From: Myceligenerans indicum
GTDB lineage: Bacteria > Actinomycetota > Actinomycetes > Actinomycetales > Cellulomonadaceae
Reading direction: 5' to 3'
Length of the DNA: 64,000 nt
NCBI RefSeq assembly: GCF_016742955.1
Contig: NZ_JABBYC010000005.1
Coordinates: forward strand, 62,001 to 126,000
Under the pieces are notes generated by a model. That model did not search any database. It saw only the letters and a list, made by a program, of their open reading frames with translations, and was not told the DNA's origin. The first letter of the stretch is position 1, and every line of letters begins with the position of its first letter. The position numbers and the translations under genes are program-made. Positions 48,618 to 58,519 of the stretch are shown one piece after another.

Positions 48618-49292
48618 TCACCCCTGACCCGGCGAAGGCGTCGCCGGATCCGAGGCGAGCGAGCGGCTGAGGCCGGTCATCGCGCTCGTGATCTCGGCGA
48701 CGTCCCTGTCCGGCTCGGACAGCCAGTGCCCGATCATCTCGCCCGACAGCGCCGCCAGGAGCGCATCCGCGCGCAACTCCGGGTCCGGTGCGCCGGCCAG
48801 GTCCAGGAGGTGGCGGCAGTGGGTGCGCCACAGGGCGTGCGCGCCGCTGCGGAAGCGGGCCCCCGGGCTCGCCGTCTGGGACAGCAGCACGAGCTCGAGC
48901 TGTTCGGCCACGAGTCCGACGTAGCCGGCCACGAAGGCAGCCAGACGCTCGGCCGGCTCGGCACCCGGGCCCAGCGGGGGCGGGCCGGAGAGCATCAGCT
49001 CCTGGAACTGGCGCTCGCGCTCGTCGAGAAGGGCGATCGCGAGACCGGCCTTGTCGGTGAACCCGCGGTAGAGGGTCCCCACTCCCACGCCCGCCTCCTT
49101 GGCCACGGCCTGCATCGTCACCCGCTCCACGCCGTCGCGGGCGAACAGCCGCTCGGCCGCGTCGAGGACCTTGCCCCTGTTGCGCACGGCGTCCGCGCGA
49201 CGCGAGCCCGCCGCACGTGCCTCGCCCTGGCCGCGTGCGGGCGCGCGCGACCCGATTGACAAAGCGGAATCCGTTCCGCTAACTTCCCTCAT
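48618..49292 (-). CDS. TetR-family repressor
   Basis: A 224-residue regulator. The helix-turn-helix reads DAAERLFARDGVERVTMQAVAKEAGVGVGTLYRGFTDK; the remainder is a helical ligand domain. It is divergent from azoR. ATG 49292 is chosen because TAGGTT (49305-49300) lies 7 nt upstream, as for leaderless transcripts. Two copies of an inverted repeat overlap this promoter and the azoR promoter. It probably represses both genes and responds to a quinone- or dye-like electrophile, an inference from the azoR partner. Confidence 0.88.
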   Translation of the reverse strand: MREVSGTDSALSIGSRAPARGQGEARAAGSRRADAVRNRGKVLDAAERLFARDGVERVTMQAVAKEAGVGVGTLYRGFTDKAGLAIALLDERERQFQELMLSGPPPLGPGAEPAERLAAFVAGYVGLVAEQLELVLLSQTASPGARFRSGAHALWRTHCRHLLDLAGAPDPELRADALLAALSGEMIGHWLSEPDRDVAEITSAMTGLSRSLASDPATPSPGQG

Positions 49293-49311
49293 GAAGCGGA
49301 ACCTATTCCGT
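49256..49311. promoter_or_regulatory. Divergent tetR/azoR promoters with two TetR operators
   Basis: Box 1, AGCGGAA-TCCG-TTCCGCT (49263-49280), is a perfect 7-bp-arm palindrome filling the spacer between TTGACA (49256-49261) and TAACTT (49280-49285), the azoR promoter. Box 2, CGGAA-CCTA-TTCCG (49297-49310), overlaps the -10 of the opposite-strand tetR promoter. Their centres are 32 bp apart, three helical turns. One repressor could therefore shut both promoters at once. Confidence 0.8.
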
Positions 49312-49349
49312 TTTCGTGTTGCTGTCCACCTGAGACACCGGAGCTGACC

Positions 49350-49976
49350 ATGACACGACTGTTGCACATCAGCGCCTCCCCACGTGGTGAGGCGTCGGAG
49401 TCGCTGAAGATCGCCGCCACCTTCCTCGACACCTACGGCCAGAAGAACCCCGAGGCCGACATCGAGCACCACGACCTGTGGGACGGCACGCTGCCGGAGT
49501 TCGGGCCGGCCGCCGCGAACGCCAAGATGGACGTGTTCGCCGGCGTCGAGCCGAGCGGCGCCGGGGCGGAGGCGTGGGCGGCCGCGAAGGCCACCTTCGA
49601 GCGCTTCGACGCCGCCGACCACTACCTTTTCAGCGTGCCGATGTGGAACGCGGGCGTGCCCTACGTCCTCAAGCAGTTCATCGACGTGGTCTCCCAGCCC
49701 GGCATGCTCTTCGGCTTCGACCCCGAGACCGGTTACGAGGGCCTGCTCACCGGCAAGAAGGCCGCGGTGATCTACACGGGCGCGGTGTGGGGACCGGGCC
49801 TCGGCCCGGAGTTCGGCAGCGACTTCCAGCAGCCGTTCTTCGAGGACTGGCTGCGCTGGGCGGGGATCGGCGACGTGACCAGCATCCGCTTCCAGCCGAA
49901 CCTCGTCGTGGCCGACGCCGACATCGCCCGCGAACGCGCGCACACCGAGGCCCGCGACGCGGCCGCATCGCTCTGA
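49350..49976 (+). CDS. azoR: FMN-dependent NADH:quinone/azo reductase
   Basis: A 208-residue flavodoxin-fold enzyme. The FMN phosphate loop is HISASPRGEASESLKIA, and FSVPMWNAGVPYVLKQFIDVVSQPGMLFGF is the strongly conserved AzoR/acyl-carrier-phosphodiesterase block. It reduces azo dyes and quinones by two-electron transfer using NADH, protecting against electrophiles. ATG 49350 has CCGGAGCTGACC upstream. Control by the divergent TetR is indicated by the operators at the promoter. Confidence 0.93.
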   Translation: MTRLLHISASPRGEASESLKIAATFLDTYGQKNPEADIEHHDLWDGTLPEFGPAAANAKMDVFAGVEPSGAGAEAWAAAKATFERFDAADHYLFSVPMWNAGVPYVLKQFIDVVSQPGMLFGFDPETGYEGLLTGKKAAVIYTGAVWGPGLGPEFGSDFQQPFFEDWLRWAGIGDVTSIRFQPNLVVADADIARERAHTEARDAAASL

Positions 49977-50003
49977 CCCGCGACCATCACCGAGGAGACG
50001 ACC

Positions 50004-50141
50004 ATGACCACGATCATCGCGCGCGACGAGCTCGCGGAGGCCATCGACCGGACCGGCGTCAGCAGGTACGCGGACGGGATCGAGGACTGGACCGCCGCCG
50101 GGCTCCCCACGGAGAGCAACCTGCCCACCGGCGCGGCGTAA
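50004..50141 (+). pseudogene. Internally deleted rhodanese-like gene
   Basis: A 45-residue open frame with a good start (CGAGGAGACGACC, ATG 50004). Its first 16 residues, MTTIIARDELAEAIDR, are a rhodanese-domain N-terminus, and residues 20-36, SRYADGIEDWTAAGLP, are the distinctive end of the same domain. The roughly 80 residues that should separate them, including the catalytic Cys loop, are absent. The deletion left the frame open, so a short peptide may be made, but it cannot be a sulfurtransferase. It follows azoR by 27 bp and may once have been its operon partner. Confidence 0.7.
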
Positions 50142-50223
50142 CGCGCGGCCCGTCGGCCGCCCACGGAGACCGCCGCGATGCCCGATGACGGCCGGACCCC
50201 GGCGCGGACGTATTGTCGTCGGC

Positions 50224-50847
50224 ATGACCTGGCGCAGCGACCGTTCCGATCGACGTCGAGGCGGAGCCGTGGCCCGTCCGCCGGCCCGGGCGGGGACCGT
50301 GAGCCCCGAGGGCGTGACGCGCTCGCTGGGTCCGGACTGGCGCAGGGCGCCGGACGGGCTCCGTGAGCGCGACGCGGCTCGTGTCGTCCTGCTGGACGAC
50401 GCGGGTCGCGTGCTGCTGGTCCGCGGCCACGACCTGGACCAGCCGGAGCGGTCGTGGTGGTTCACGCTGGGCGGTGGGATCGACGCGGGGGAGAGCGCCG
50501 TCGAGGCCGCGTTGCGCGAGGTCCGCGAGGAGGCCGGGCTCGCACTGGCCGCCGGGGATCTGGTCGGTCCCGTGCTCACCCGCACCGGCATCTTCGACTT
50601 CTACGCGGAGACGTGCCGGCAGCACGAGGTCTTCTTCCTCGCCCACCTGCCGGGCGGGCACACCCCGGACTCGTCGGGCTGGACGGAGGTGGAGCGCGAG
50701 GTGCTCGACGGCATGGCGTGGCTGACTGCCGACGAACTGCGTGCCCAGCCGCTGGAGGTGTTCCCGAACGAACTGCCCGAGGTGGTCGACTCCCTCGTCA
50801 CGGGCTGGGACGGCACGATCCGCCACCTCGGCGTCCAGAACGACTGA
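50224..50847 (+). CDS. Nudix hydrolase
   Basis: A 207-residue protein with a Nudix box GGGIDAGESAVEAALREVREEAGL at about residues 83-106, all catalytic residues present. WWFTLGGGI and the C-terminal WLTADELRAQPLEVFPNELPEVV fit the MutT/ADP-ribose pyrophosphatase-like group. The first 40 residues are a basic, disordered extension. ATG 50224 lies 7 nt after TATTGT (50211-50216), a clear leaderless arrangement with no ribosome site. The substrate is not predictable. Confidence 0.88.
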   Translation: MTWRSDRSDRRRGGAVARPPARAGTVSPEGVTRSLGPDWRRAPDGLRERDAARVVLLDDAGRVLLVRGHDLDQPERSWWFTLGGGIDAGESAVEAALREVREEAGLALAAGDLVGPVLTRTGIFDFYAETCRQHEVFFLAHLPGGHTPDSSGWTEVEREVLDGMAWLTADELRAQPLEVFPNELPEVVDSLVTGWDGTIRHLGVQND

Positions 50848-50951
50848 AACGACCGGCCTGCGGGCGGCGGAAAAGTCACAAAGGTGTCTCGACCGTCCGT
50901 TCGCGCCGAGTGTCCTGGTGTTGACTGCCGGGTTGCGGTTGACTTGTCCCC

Positions 50952-53606
50952 GTGCTGCGTGGGCGAGACGGCTGGAGCCATCGGGGGTCGGTCTCTCCGC
51001 TGCCCGGGGGCGGTCCCGTGGGCCTCCTCGAGCCCGCTCTGCGGGTGGTGCCGTTCTCCGGCCGTGACACCGAGATGGCCGACCTGACCACGTGGGCGGG
51101 CGGTGCCGAGACCATCCGGGCCAGGCTGCTGACCGGGCTCGGCGGCAGCGGCAAGTCGCGCATCGCCGTGGAGCTGAGCGCGCGGCTGAGTCGTCGTCGC
51201 TGGCGGTCGGTGTGGCTCGACCCGGCGGACGAGCCGGGCGACGTGGCCGAGGCGTGCCGCGGGCCCCGTGTCCTGGTGGTCGTGGACGACGCCGCGTCGT
51301 TCCCCCGCCTGGACCACCAGCTCGGTGCCATCCGGAAGGCGGACGCCGGCCGCGTCCGGGTGCTGCTCCTCGCGCGCACGGGCCGTGAGTGGTGGACGAG
51401 GCTGCGCTGGGCGAGCCCGCTCTGGGCGGACCCGGTGACGGTCCCGACCTCCATCGTGCACATCGGGCCGCCCGCGCTGACGCCGGACCGGATGGTCCGG
51501 AACGCGGTGGCGGCCTTCGCGCCCCGCCTCGGTGTCCCGGTCCCGGACCTCGTGGTCTGTGACCTGCCGGCCGACGCGGACCCGCCGCGCTTCGGCGACG
51601 TGCACGCCGCGGCCCTGGCGGTCCTGGCCGAGCGGGACGAGGCGGAGGCCGAGGCGGTGGTCGACGTCGCCCGAGGCCCGGCCGCGCTGCTGGACCAGGA
51701 GCGGAACCGCTGGGAGGACACGGACGCGGTCGTCGCGCGCGCCCTGCTCTGCGGCGACCGGCGCGATCTGCCGGACCGGCTCGCCGAGCTGCACGTCGCG
51801 CGGACCCTGCAGGCCGCACCCGGCATGACGGAGGTCTGCACTGCCCGGATCACCTCCGCCGAGGCCTTCGAGGCGGCGATGTTCGCGTTCCGCCTGGACG
51901 TGGACACCCCGGCGGTGACCGGAGCGGGACGCCTGACGGCCGCCCTGCTGGAACGCGTGATACCGCAGCTGTCGGACGACCCGGCACACCTGGAAGGCGT
52001 GCTGCGGCTTTTTCCCGCGCGTCCGGCGCCCACGGGGCAGGCCTCGGACGTGGCGTCTCGGCTCGTGACCGCGCTCGCCGCGGACGACGGCCAGGACACG
52101 ACCACGCTCGCCGAGGCACTCGGCGCCTGGGCCCGCGCGCTGGAGGAGACCGGCCGCTCGGACGACGCGCTCGAACCGGCCGAGCGGGCCGAAGCGATGT
52201 GGCGGAGGATCACGGCGGCGGACCCGCTGCGCTACCGGGTCGCGCTCTGGCGTGCGATGCGCGACCTCGCCGTCGTCTCCTTCGGGAGCGGACGCGACGA
52301 GCAGTTCGAGGCGCTCGTCGACGAGACCGTGTCCGCGTGGAGCTCCGTCCCGGAGGCGGAGGCCGTGTGGACGGACCCGGAGCTCGCCTGGGGGCTGTAC
52401 TCCCTCGAACTGACCACCCGGCCCGCCGACGTGGACGCGGCACGCTGGTACCACGAGCGTGCGGTCGCGATCCTGCGCGACCTGGTGGCCCAGGATCCCG
52501 TGGCCTACGAGGAGACACTCGCCCGGGTCCAGGCCAATCTGCTGCTCCTGGTGAATCGCGGCAGGCCCGCCGAGGCACTGGACGGGTTGCGCGAGTCGGT
52601 CGCGATCAGACGGCGTCTCGCCCGTGACCGTCCCGACGCGTTCGAGCGCCACCTGGCGTACAGCCTGTCGAACCTCAGCCACGCGCTCGCCGCGCTGGGC
52701 GCCGCCGCCGAGGCGCTCGCCGCGGGGCAGGAGGCACTGGCGCTGCGCCGGCGCGCCGTGCGGAAGGCCGCGGCGTCCGGTCGGGGTGGCGCACCCAGGT
52801 TGCGGTTCGAGCTGGCCTGGTCGCTGTCCGGTGTCGGCGTCCTGCTGTCGGAGCAGGGCAGGCCGCACGAGGCGCTGTCGCTGGAGGAGGAGGCGCTGAC
52901 GATCCGGCGCGAGCTCGCCCGCGAGGCTCCCGACCGCTACCGGGAGATGCTCGCGACCTCGTGCTCCAACCTCGGCGTGACCTACTCCCGGCTCGGACGG
53001 TTCGGCGACGCGCTCTGCCTGGAGCAGGAGGCCGTCGGAATCCGGCGCGAGCTGGTGCGCAACTTCTCCGCCGGCCGCCACCGGCAGCACCTCGCCCGGT
53101 CCCTGTCGAACCTGGGCGTGCGGTACTCCGACATGGGGCGCACGGAGGACGCCGTGGAGCCCACCCGCGAGGCCGTGTCCCTCATGCGGCAGGTGGTTCG
53201 TGACGACCGCCGGCAGCACCTCCCGGACCTGGCCACGGCGCTGGCCAACCTGGGCGCGACGCTCACGGACCTGTCCCGGGCCCAGGAAGCGGTCGGGCCG
53301 CTGCACGAGGCCGTCGGGGCGTTGCGCGATCTGAGCAGGGAGTCCCCGCAGAAGCACCTGCCCGGCCTGGCATCCGCCCTGACCGCGCTCGCCGTGGCTC
53401 TGGGGGAGCAGCGCCGCTACGCTTCCGCGGCCGCGGCCGCGCGGGAGGCGGTGCGGATCCGCGATCGGCTCGCCGCGACGGACCAGCGTCGGTTCGGCGA
53501 CGATCTTGCGCGGTCGGTGCGTGTGCTTGCGGGCATCGAGGCGTTGTTGCCGCAGCGTGGATCGCGCAACGGTCACTACATCGCTGCGCGATCGGAGCGT
53601 GTATGA
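50952..53606 (+). CDS. STAND-type NTPase with C-terminal TPR repeats, paralogue 1
   Basis: An 884-residue protein. After a short N-terminal strand ([21 protein letters not shown]) comes a P-loop NTPase: Walker A LTGLGGSGKSRIA, Walker [15 protein letters not shown], and a sensor-like LLLARTGREWWTRLRW. From about residue 400 onward the protein is built of tetratricopeptide-like repeats, for example [20 protein letters not shown] and HLARSLSNLGVRYSDMGR. The layout is that of STAND/NB-ARC-like signalling switches. No catalytic effector domain is fused. GTG 50952 is the likely start. Its stop overlaps the start of a paralogue (ATGA). Confidence 0.82.
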   Translation: MLRGRDGWSHRGSVSPLPGGGPVGLLEPALRVVPFSGRDTEMADLTTWAGGAETIRARLLTGLGGSGKSRIAVELSARLSRRRWRSVWLDPADEPGDVAEACRGPRVLVVVDDAASFPRLDHQLGAIRKADAGRVRVLLLARTGREWWTRLRWASPLWADPVTVPTSIVHIGPPALTPDRMVRNAVAAFAPRLGVPVPDLVVCDLPADADPPRFGDVHAAALAVLAERDEAEAEAVVDVARGPAALLDQERNRWEDTDAVVARALLCGDRRDLPDRLAELHVARTLQAAPGMTEVCTARITSAEAFEAAMFAFRLDVDTPAVTGAGRLTAALLERVIPQLSDDPAHLEGVLRLFPARPAPTGQASDVASRLVTALAADDGQDTTTLAEALGAWARALEETGRSDDALEPAERAEAMWRRITAADPLRYRVALWRAMRDLAVVSFGSGRDEQFEALVDETVSAWSSVPEAEAVWTDPELAWGLYSLELTTRPADVDAARWYHERAVAILRDLVAQDPVAYEETLARVQANLLLLVNRGRPAEALDGLRESVAIRRRLARDRPDAFERHLAYSLSNLSHALAALGAAAEALAAGQEALALRRRAVRKAAASGRGGAPRLRFELAWSLSGVGVLLSEQGRPHEALSLEEEALTIRRELAREAPDRYREMLATSCSNLGVTYSRLGRFGDALCLEQEAVGIRRELVRNFSAGRHRQHLARSLSNLGVRYSDMGRTEDAVEPTREAVSLMRQVVRDDRRQHLPDLATALANLGATLTDLSRAQEAVGPLHEAVGALRDLSRESPQKHLPGLASALTALAVALGEQRRYASAAAAAREAVRIRDRLAATDQRRFGDDLARSVRVLAGIEALLPQRGSRNGHYIAARSERV

Positions 53607-56161
53607 GTTTGAATATGCCTATGTGGCGTCCCCCTCAACCCGACAGCCGCCTGCGCGCCTCGCGCGCGCACGTCTCCGCAGCCGGGCTGTTGGATCCGGC
53701 GCTTCGGGTCGTTCCGTTCACGGGCCGCGACGAGGAACTCGACGAGCTGCACACCTGGTGCCGGGAACGTCCCCGGGTGCAGGTCCGCTTCGTCACGGGG
53801 ACGGGCGGCGTCGGGAAGTCCCGCCTCGCGCTGGAACTCGCCGCGCGGATGCGGCGACGGGGCTGGACGTGCGTGTGGCCCGAGCCGGACGACTCGCCGG
53901 ACGAGGTCGCGGCCGCCTGCCGTGGCGGGCGGGTGCTGGTCGTGGTGGACGACGCCGCCGCTCACCCACGGCTCGCGGAGCAGCTCGGCGCGCTGAGGAA
54001 CGCCGGGGACAGCCGGCTGCGCGTGATCCTGCTGGGCCGCACGGGGCGCGAATGGTGGTCCAGGCTGCGCTGGGCCTGCGACCTGTGGTCCGGCGCCGAG
54101 GCGGTGCCGACCTCACAGGTGCATCTCGCGCCGCCCCGTGTGCCCGCGACCACGATGGCATCGGTCGCGCGCCGCGCGTTCGCCCGGCGTGTGGCAGTCC
54201 GGCACAAGGCGGCCGGGACGTCGCCCGCCGTTCCCGAGGTGCGTGAGGGTCCCGAGCCGGCACCGGTCCTCGACATCCATGCGGCGGTCCTGGCAACACT
54301 CCTCCGAGGCGGTGTCGCCGACGTCTCACGTGGGGTCGGAGCACTGCTCGACCTGGAGCGAGAGAGCTGGTCCGCGCCCGACGAGGACGTCGCGGGAGCA
54401 CTGCTGCGCGGCCAGGAACCCGGCGTCGGCCACGCGAGCACGAGCGCTTCCCGCGCCAGGTCCCCAGGCCGGCCGCGCCCGTCGCCGATGAGCGGTCCCG
54501 GGGGTCTGCCGAACCGGCTCGCCGAGCTCCACGTCGCGCGGACCCTGGCCGCGGACCCCGCGCGCGTGCGGGCGTGCACGGCCGGACTGGATGTGCCTCA
54601 GGCGTTCCGGGTCGCGCTGTTCGCCCTCCGGATCGACGTGGACGACCCGGGCGTGCCCGAGGCCGCACCGCTGGCGACCGTGCTGCTGGAACGGGTGGCG
54701 TCCGCGCTGCCCGACGAACCGGAGGCCCTCGCCCAGGTGCTGCGCCTGTTCGGCCGTCGGCCGCTGCCGCGCGACGTGGCGGTGGGGCTCGCGCAGCGCC
54801 TGGCCGCCGTCGTCGGCGAGTACCGGCCCGGAGGGCCGTTCCCCACGCCGGAACAGGCGGACGCCACCGCGACCCTCGCGCGGGCCCTCGGAGCCCCGGA
54901 GACGTACGACGACGTTCCGCCGTCGGCGCAGGCTGCCGTCGCCGCCTGGTGCGAGCTGGCCCGTGAGGCGCCGGACCGGTATCGAACACCGCTGCTGGAG
55001 GCCAGGACCGTGACGGCGGGTGTGCTGTTCGGCAAGGGCCGGTACAGCGAGTCGCTGCAGCTGTCGGACGAGGTTGCCGCGGCATGCCGGGCCGCCTCCG
55101 CCGAGGAGCGGGTGTGGACGGACCCGATGCTGGCGAACGCCCTGAACGGGATGGCCGTCACCTACGACTTCCTGGGACGCCCGGAACAGGTCGAGGTGTG
55201 CCACACGGCGTCCGTGGCCACCTTGCGGCGGCTCGTGACCAGAGACCCTGCGGCCCACGAAGCCGGTCTCGCGCTCGTGCTGGCGAACACCGTGGGGCAG
55301 GTCGAGCTCGGGAGGGCGGCGGACGTCATCGACGGGCTGCGCGAGTCCGTGGAGATCCGTCGGCGCCTCACGCTGCGGCGGCCCGGCGAGCACGAGCAGT
55401 ACCTGGCCTTCGCGTTGTCGAACCTCAGCGACGCCGCCGCACAGCTCGACCGGCCGGCCGAGGCGGTCGCCGCCGCCCGTGAGGCGCTGGCGATCCGGCG
55501 CCGGTTCGCCCTGCAGGATCCCGTCGGGATGCGCTGGCTGGTCGCGTGGTCACTGGCCGGTCTCGGGGCGCTGCTGTCGGACCAGGGACGCGCCGCCGAG
55601 GCCGCCGGGCTGGAGGAGGAGTCCGTCCGGATCCGTCGTGACCTGGCCGGCGAGACCCCTCAGCGATACCGCGACATGCTCGCGACGTCGTGTTCGAACC
55701 TCGCACTCACCTACGGGCGCCTCGGCCGGTTCGCCGAGGCGCTGCCCCTGGAGGAGGAGGCCGTCGGTATCCGGCGTGAGCTCGCGGGGCGGGTCCCCGG
55801 CCGCTACGAGGAGGAGCTGGCCCGCTCCCTGTCGCGCCTCGGAGTCCGGCTGACGGAGGTGGGGCGGCCCCTCGACGCGGTCGCCCCGGCCACGGAGGCG
55901 GTGAGCATGCTGCGCGACCTCGCGCGCTCCAAGCGACCGCACCATCAGGACGGCCTCGCGGTCGCGTTGACGAACCTCGCCACCGTGCTGCGCAGCCTGG
56001 GCCGCGCGGAGGCCGCCACCGCCGCCGTGCGCGAGGCGTTCGCGCTGCGCGACGAGAACGTCGAGCTCGTCGCGCAGGAGCGAGGGCTGCGCGGGTCGCC
56101 GGCCCGGGCCATGGACGTGCTCGTGGACATCGAGGAGGGCGGGGCGTCGACGTCGTCGTAG
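53603..56161 (+). CDS. STAND-type NTPase with C-terminal TPR repeats, paralogue 2
   Basis: An 852-residue protein collinear with its upstream neighbour: [21 protein letters not shown], Walker [14 protein letters not shown], Walker [36 protein letters not shown], then the TPR half ([38 protein letters not shown]). An insert near residues 270-300 ([17 protein letters not shown]) is absent from paralogue 1. ATG 53603 overlaps the previous stop by ATGA, so the two are made together and may form a hetero-oligomer. Their position directly before pdxT places them at the right edge of the accessory interval. Function unknown; regulatory or defence roles are typical for the class. Confidence 0.82.
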   Translation: MSLNMPMWRPPQPDSRLRASRAHVSAAGLLDPALRVVPFTGRDEELDELHTWCRERPRVQVRFVTGTGGVGKSRLALELAARMRRRGWTCVWPEPDDSPDEVAAACRGGRVLVVVDDAAAHPRLAEQLGALRNAGDSRLRVILLGRTGREWWSRLRWACDLWSGAEAVPTSQVHLAPPRVPATTMASVARRAFARRVAVRHKAAGTSPAVPEVREGPEPAPVLDIHAAVLATLLRGGVADVSRGVGALLDLERESWSAPDEDVAGALLRGQEPGVGHASTSASRARSPGRPRPSPMSGPGGLPNRLAELHVARTLAADPARVRACTAGLDVPQAFRVALFALRIDVDDPGVPEAAPLATVLLERVASALPDEPEALAQVLRLFGRRPLPRDVAVGLAQRLAAVVGEYRPGGPFPTPEQADATATLARALGAPETYDDVPPSAQAAVAAWCELAREAPDRYRTPLLEARTVTAGVLFGKGRYSESLQLSDEVAAACRAASAEERVWTDPMLANALNGMAVTYDFLGRPEQVEVCHTASVATLRRLVTRDPAAHEAGLALVLANTVGQVELGRAADVIDGLRESVEIRRRLTLRRPGEHEQYLAFALSNLSDAAAQLDRPAEAVAAAREALAIRRRFALQDPVGMRWLVAWSLAGLGALLSDQGRAAEAAGLEEESVRIRRDLAGETPQRYRDMLATSCSNLALTYGRLGRFAEALPLEEEAVGIRRELAGRVPGRYEEELARSLSRLGVRLTEVGRPLDAVAPATEAVSMLRDLARSKRPHHQDGLAVALTNLATVLRSLGRAEAATAAVREAFALRDENVELVAQERGLRGSPARAMDVLVDIEEGGASTSS

Positions 56162-56195
56162 GTCGTGGGCCGGGATCGGCATAGGATCGACTCCC

Positions 56196-56843
56196 GTGAC
56201 ACGCACTCTCACCGTCGGAGTCCTCGCCCTGCAGGGCGACGTCCGAGAACACGCCGCAGCGCTGGAGGCCGTGGGTACCCGCGCGGTCCCGGTGCGCCGC
56301 ATCTCCGAGCTGGAGGCGGTCGACGGCCTGGTCGTCCCGGGCGGGGAGTCCACCACCATCGACAAGCTGCTGCACGTGTTCGGCCTGGTCGATCCACTGC
56401 GCGCGATGATCAAGGAGGGGCTGCCCGTCTACGGCTCGTGCGCGGGCATGATCCTGCTCGCGGATCGCATCACCGGCGGAACCGCGGACCAGCAGACGCT
56501 CGGCGGGATGGACGTCGTCGTGCGGCGCAACGCCTTCGGCCGGCAGGTCGACTCGTTCGAGACCGACCTGGAGATGGCCGGGCTCCCCGGAGGCCCCGTG
56601 CGCACCGCGTTCATCCGCGCCCCCTGGATCGAGGAGGCCGGCGACGACGTCGAGGTGCTCGCCCGCATCCCCGCCACCGACACGTCGGGCCGTGAGGTGG
56701 CCGCCGCCGGTAAGATCGTCGCAGCACGGCAGGGCCCACTGCTCGCCACCGCCTTCCACCCGGAGATCACGGGAGACGCGCGCGTGCACGGTCTGTTCGC
56801 CCGCATCATCGCCGGTGACGACGAAGGGCGCAGCGCAGGGTGA
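56196..56843 (+). CDS. pdxT: Pyridoxal 5'-phosphate synthase, glutaminase subunit
   Basis: A 215-residue class I glutamine amidotransferase. [17 protein letters not shown] is the N-terminal signature, [13 protein letters not shown] the oxyanion region, YGSCAGMIL holds the catalytic Cys and AFHPEITGD the His-Glu pair. It feeds ammonia to PdxS. GTG 56196 lies 8 nt below TAGGAT (56182-56187), so it probably has its own leaderless promoter, which it would need because pdxS is now 24.5 kb away behind a terminator. Confidence 0.95.
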   Translation: MTRTLTVGVLALQGDVREHAAALEAVGTRAVPVRRISELEAVDGLVVPGGESTTIDKLLHVFGLVDPLRAMIKEGLPVYGSCAGMILLADRITGGTADQQTLGGMDVVVRRNAFGRQVDSFETDLEMAGLPGGPVRTAFIRAPWIEEAGDDVEVLARIPATDTSGREVAAAGKIVAARQGPLLATAFHPEITGDARVHGLFARIIAGDDEGRSAG

Positions 56844-56927
56844 GGGCCGAGGAACGAGGCACTCGTCCGGAGCGGAGTCCGAGAAGTCACCGCGCTCCAT
56901 CAGATTCGCGAAGGAGTTAACAGGTAC

Positions 56928-57689
56928 ATGTCAGGTCACTCCAAGTGGGCCACGACCAAGCACAAGAAGGCGGCGATCGACGCCAAGCGCGGCAAGCTCT
57001 TCGCGAAGCTCATCAAGAACATCGAGGTCGCGGCCCGCACCGGCGGCGGTGACCCCGCCGGCAACCCGACGCTGTTCGACGCCATCCAGAAGGCGAAGAA
57101 GTCCTCGGTCCCCAACGACAACATCGATCGTGCGGTCAAGCGCGGCTCCGGCGAGGGCGCCGACGCCGTCGACTACCAGACGATCATGTACGAGGGCTAC
57201 GGCAACAACGGCATCGCCGTGCTGGTCGAGTGCCTCACCGACAACAAGAACCGCGCCGCGGCCGAGGTCCGCACCGCGTTCAACCGCAACGGCGGCTCGC
57301 TCGCCGACCCGGGCTCGGTCTCGTACCTGTTCTCGCGCAAGGGCCTGGTCGTCGTGCCCAAGTCCGACGGCGTGGGCGAGGACGAGGTCATGATGGCCGC
57401 CCTGGACGCCGGTGCCGAGGAGGTCACGGATCTGGGCGAGGTCATCGAGGTCATGTCCGAGGCCACCGACCTGGTCCCGGTCCGCAAGGCCATCCAGGAC
57501 GCCGGCATCGACTACGACTCCGCGGACATCGTGTTCCACCCGTCCATGCAGGTGGAGGTCGACGTCGACGGCGCCAAGAAGATCACCCGCCTCATCGACG
57601 CCCTCGAGGACAGCGACGACGTGCAGAACGTCTACGCCAACTTCGACGCGAGCGACGAGGTCATGGAGGCGCTCGACGCCGAGGAGTGA
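56928..57689 (+). CDS. yebC: YebC/PmpR-family translation or transcription factor
   Basis: A 253-residue protein that begins [20 protein letters not shown], the invariant start of the family, with [15 protein letters not shown] and [19 protein letters not shown]. YebC/TACO1 proteins bind nucleic acid; some repress transcription and others assist ribosomes at proline stretches. The start is preceded by GCGAAGGAGTTAACAGGTAC. Its place between pdxT and ruvC is conserved in actinomycetes. Confidence 0.95.
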   Translation: MSGHSKWATTKHKKAAIDAKRGKLFAKLIKNIEVAARTGGGDPAGNPTLFDAIQKAKKSSVPNDNIDRAVKRGSGEGADAVDYQTIMYEGYGNNGIAVLVECLTDNKNRAAAEVRTAFNRNGGSLADPGSVSYLFSRKGLVVVPKSDGVGEDEVMMAALDAGAEEVTDLGEVIEVMSEATDLVPVRKAIQDAGIDYDSADIVFHPSMQVEVDVDGAKKITRLIDALEDSDDVQNVYANFDASDEVMEALDAEE

Positions 57690-57742
57690 CACCCCCGCGC
57701 GGGCCGAGCGGAACGTCCCCGCCCTCGTGAGAGGGTGGGGAC

Positions 57743-58303
57743 GTGCGCGTTCTCGGAGTGGATCCCGGCCTGACCAGGTGCGGCGTCGGAGTCGTGGACT
57801 CCCTGCCCGGACGCCGGGCACGCATGGCCGGAGTCGGCGTCATCCGGTCCGACGCCGACCTGTCCGTCGACCTGCGCCTCCTGCGGATCGCCGAGGGGCT
57901 CGACGAGTGGATCGAGGCACACGCACCCGACGTCGTCGCGGTCGAGCGGGTCTTCGCCCAGCACAACGTCGCCTCGGTGACCGGAACGGCCCAGGCCGCC
58001 GGCCTCGCGATGGTCGCCGCCGCCCGCCGCGGCATCCCGGTGGCCCTGCACACGCCGAGCGAGGTCAAGGCCGCGGTGACCGGCTCCGGCCGCGCCGACA
58101 AGGCCCAGGTCACAAAGATGATCAGCCGCATCCTGCGACTCGACACCCCGCCGAAGCCCGCCGACGCCGCCGACGCGCTGGCGCTCGCGGTCTGCCACCT
58201 GTGGCGCCCTGCGGGCGCGTTGCAGGGCGGGGAGCGGCACGAGCTGACCGCCGCTCAGCGGGCCTGGGCCGCCGCGGAGGCCGTCGCACGGCGCAAGGGC
58301 TGA
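57743..58303 (+). CDS. ruvC: Holliday junction endonuclease RuvC
   Basis: A 186-residue RNase H-fold resolvase. The four acidic positions are visible: Asp in [12 protein letters not shown], Glu in VAVERVFAQ, and the C-terminal acidic pair region in [31 protein letters not shown] and [20 protein letters not shown] contact DNA. It cuts four-way junctions pulled by RuvAB. GTG 57743 follows GAGGGTGGGGAC. The ruvCAB order is the usual one. Confidence 0.95.
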   Translation: MRVLGVDPGLTRCGVGVVDSLPGRRARMAGVGVIRSDADLSVDLRLLRIAEGLDEWIEAHAPDVVAVERVFAQHNVASVTGTAQAAGLAMVAAARRGIPVALHTPSEVKAAVTGSGRADKAQVTKMISRILRLDTPPKPADAADALALAVCHLWRPAGALQGGERHELTAAQRAWAAAEAVARRKG

Positions 58304-58519
58304 ACCGCCTTCCCGGCGCCCCGTGCGTTCAGGGTTCTCCCGTGCGGTGGCCGCCGTCCCCTGGTGACCTCGTCCCGCTCCTGCGCGTCGCCTCTCACGG
58401 GTGCCGGACGCCGCGTTAGGATCGCACGGACGTTCGAGAACCGCCGGGTCCGGCGACCCTGGCCGGAGCCTCGTGAACACCGATGTCGTGAACACCGCAG
58501 CCGCCAGAAGGAGTGCCCC

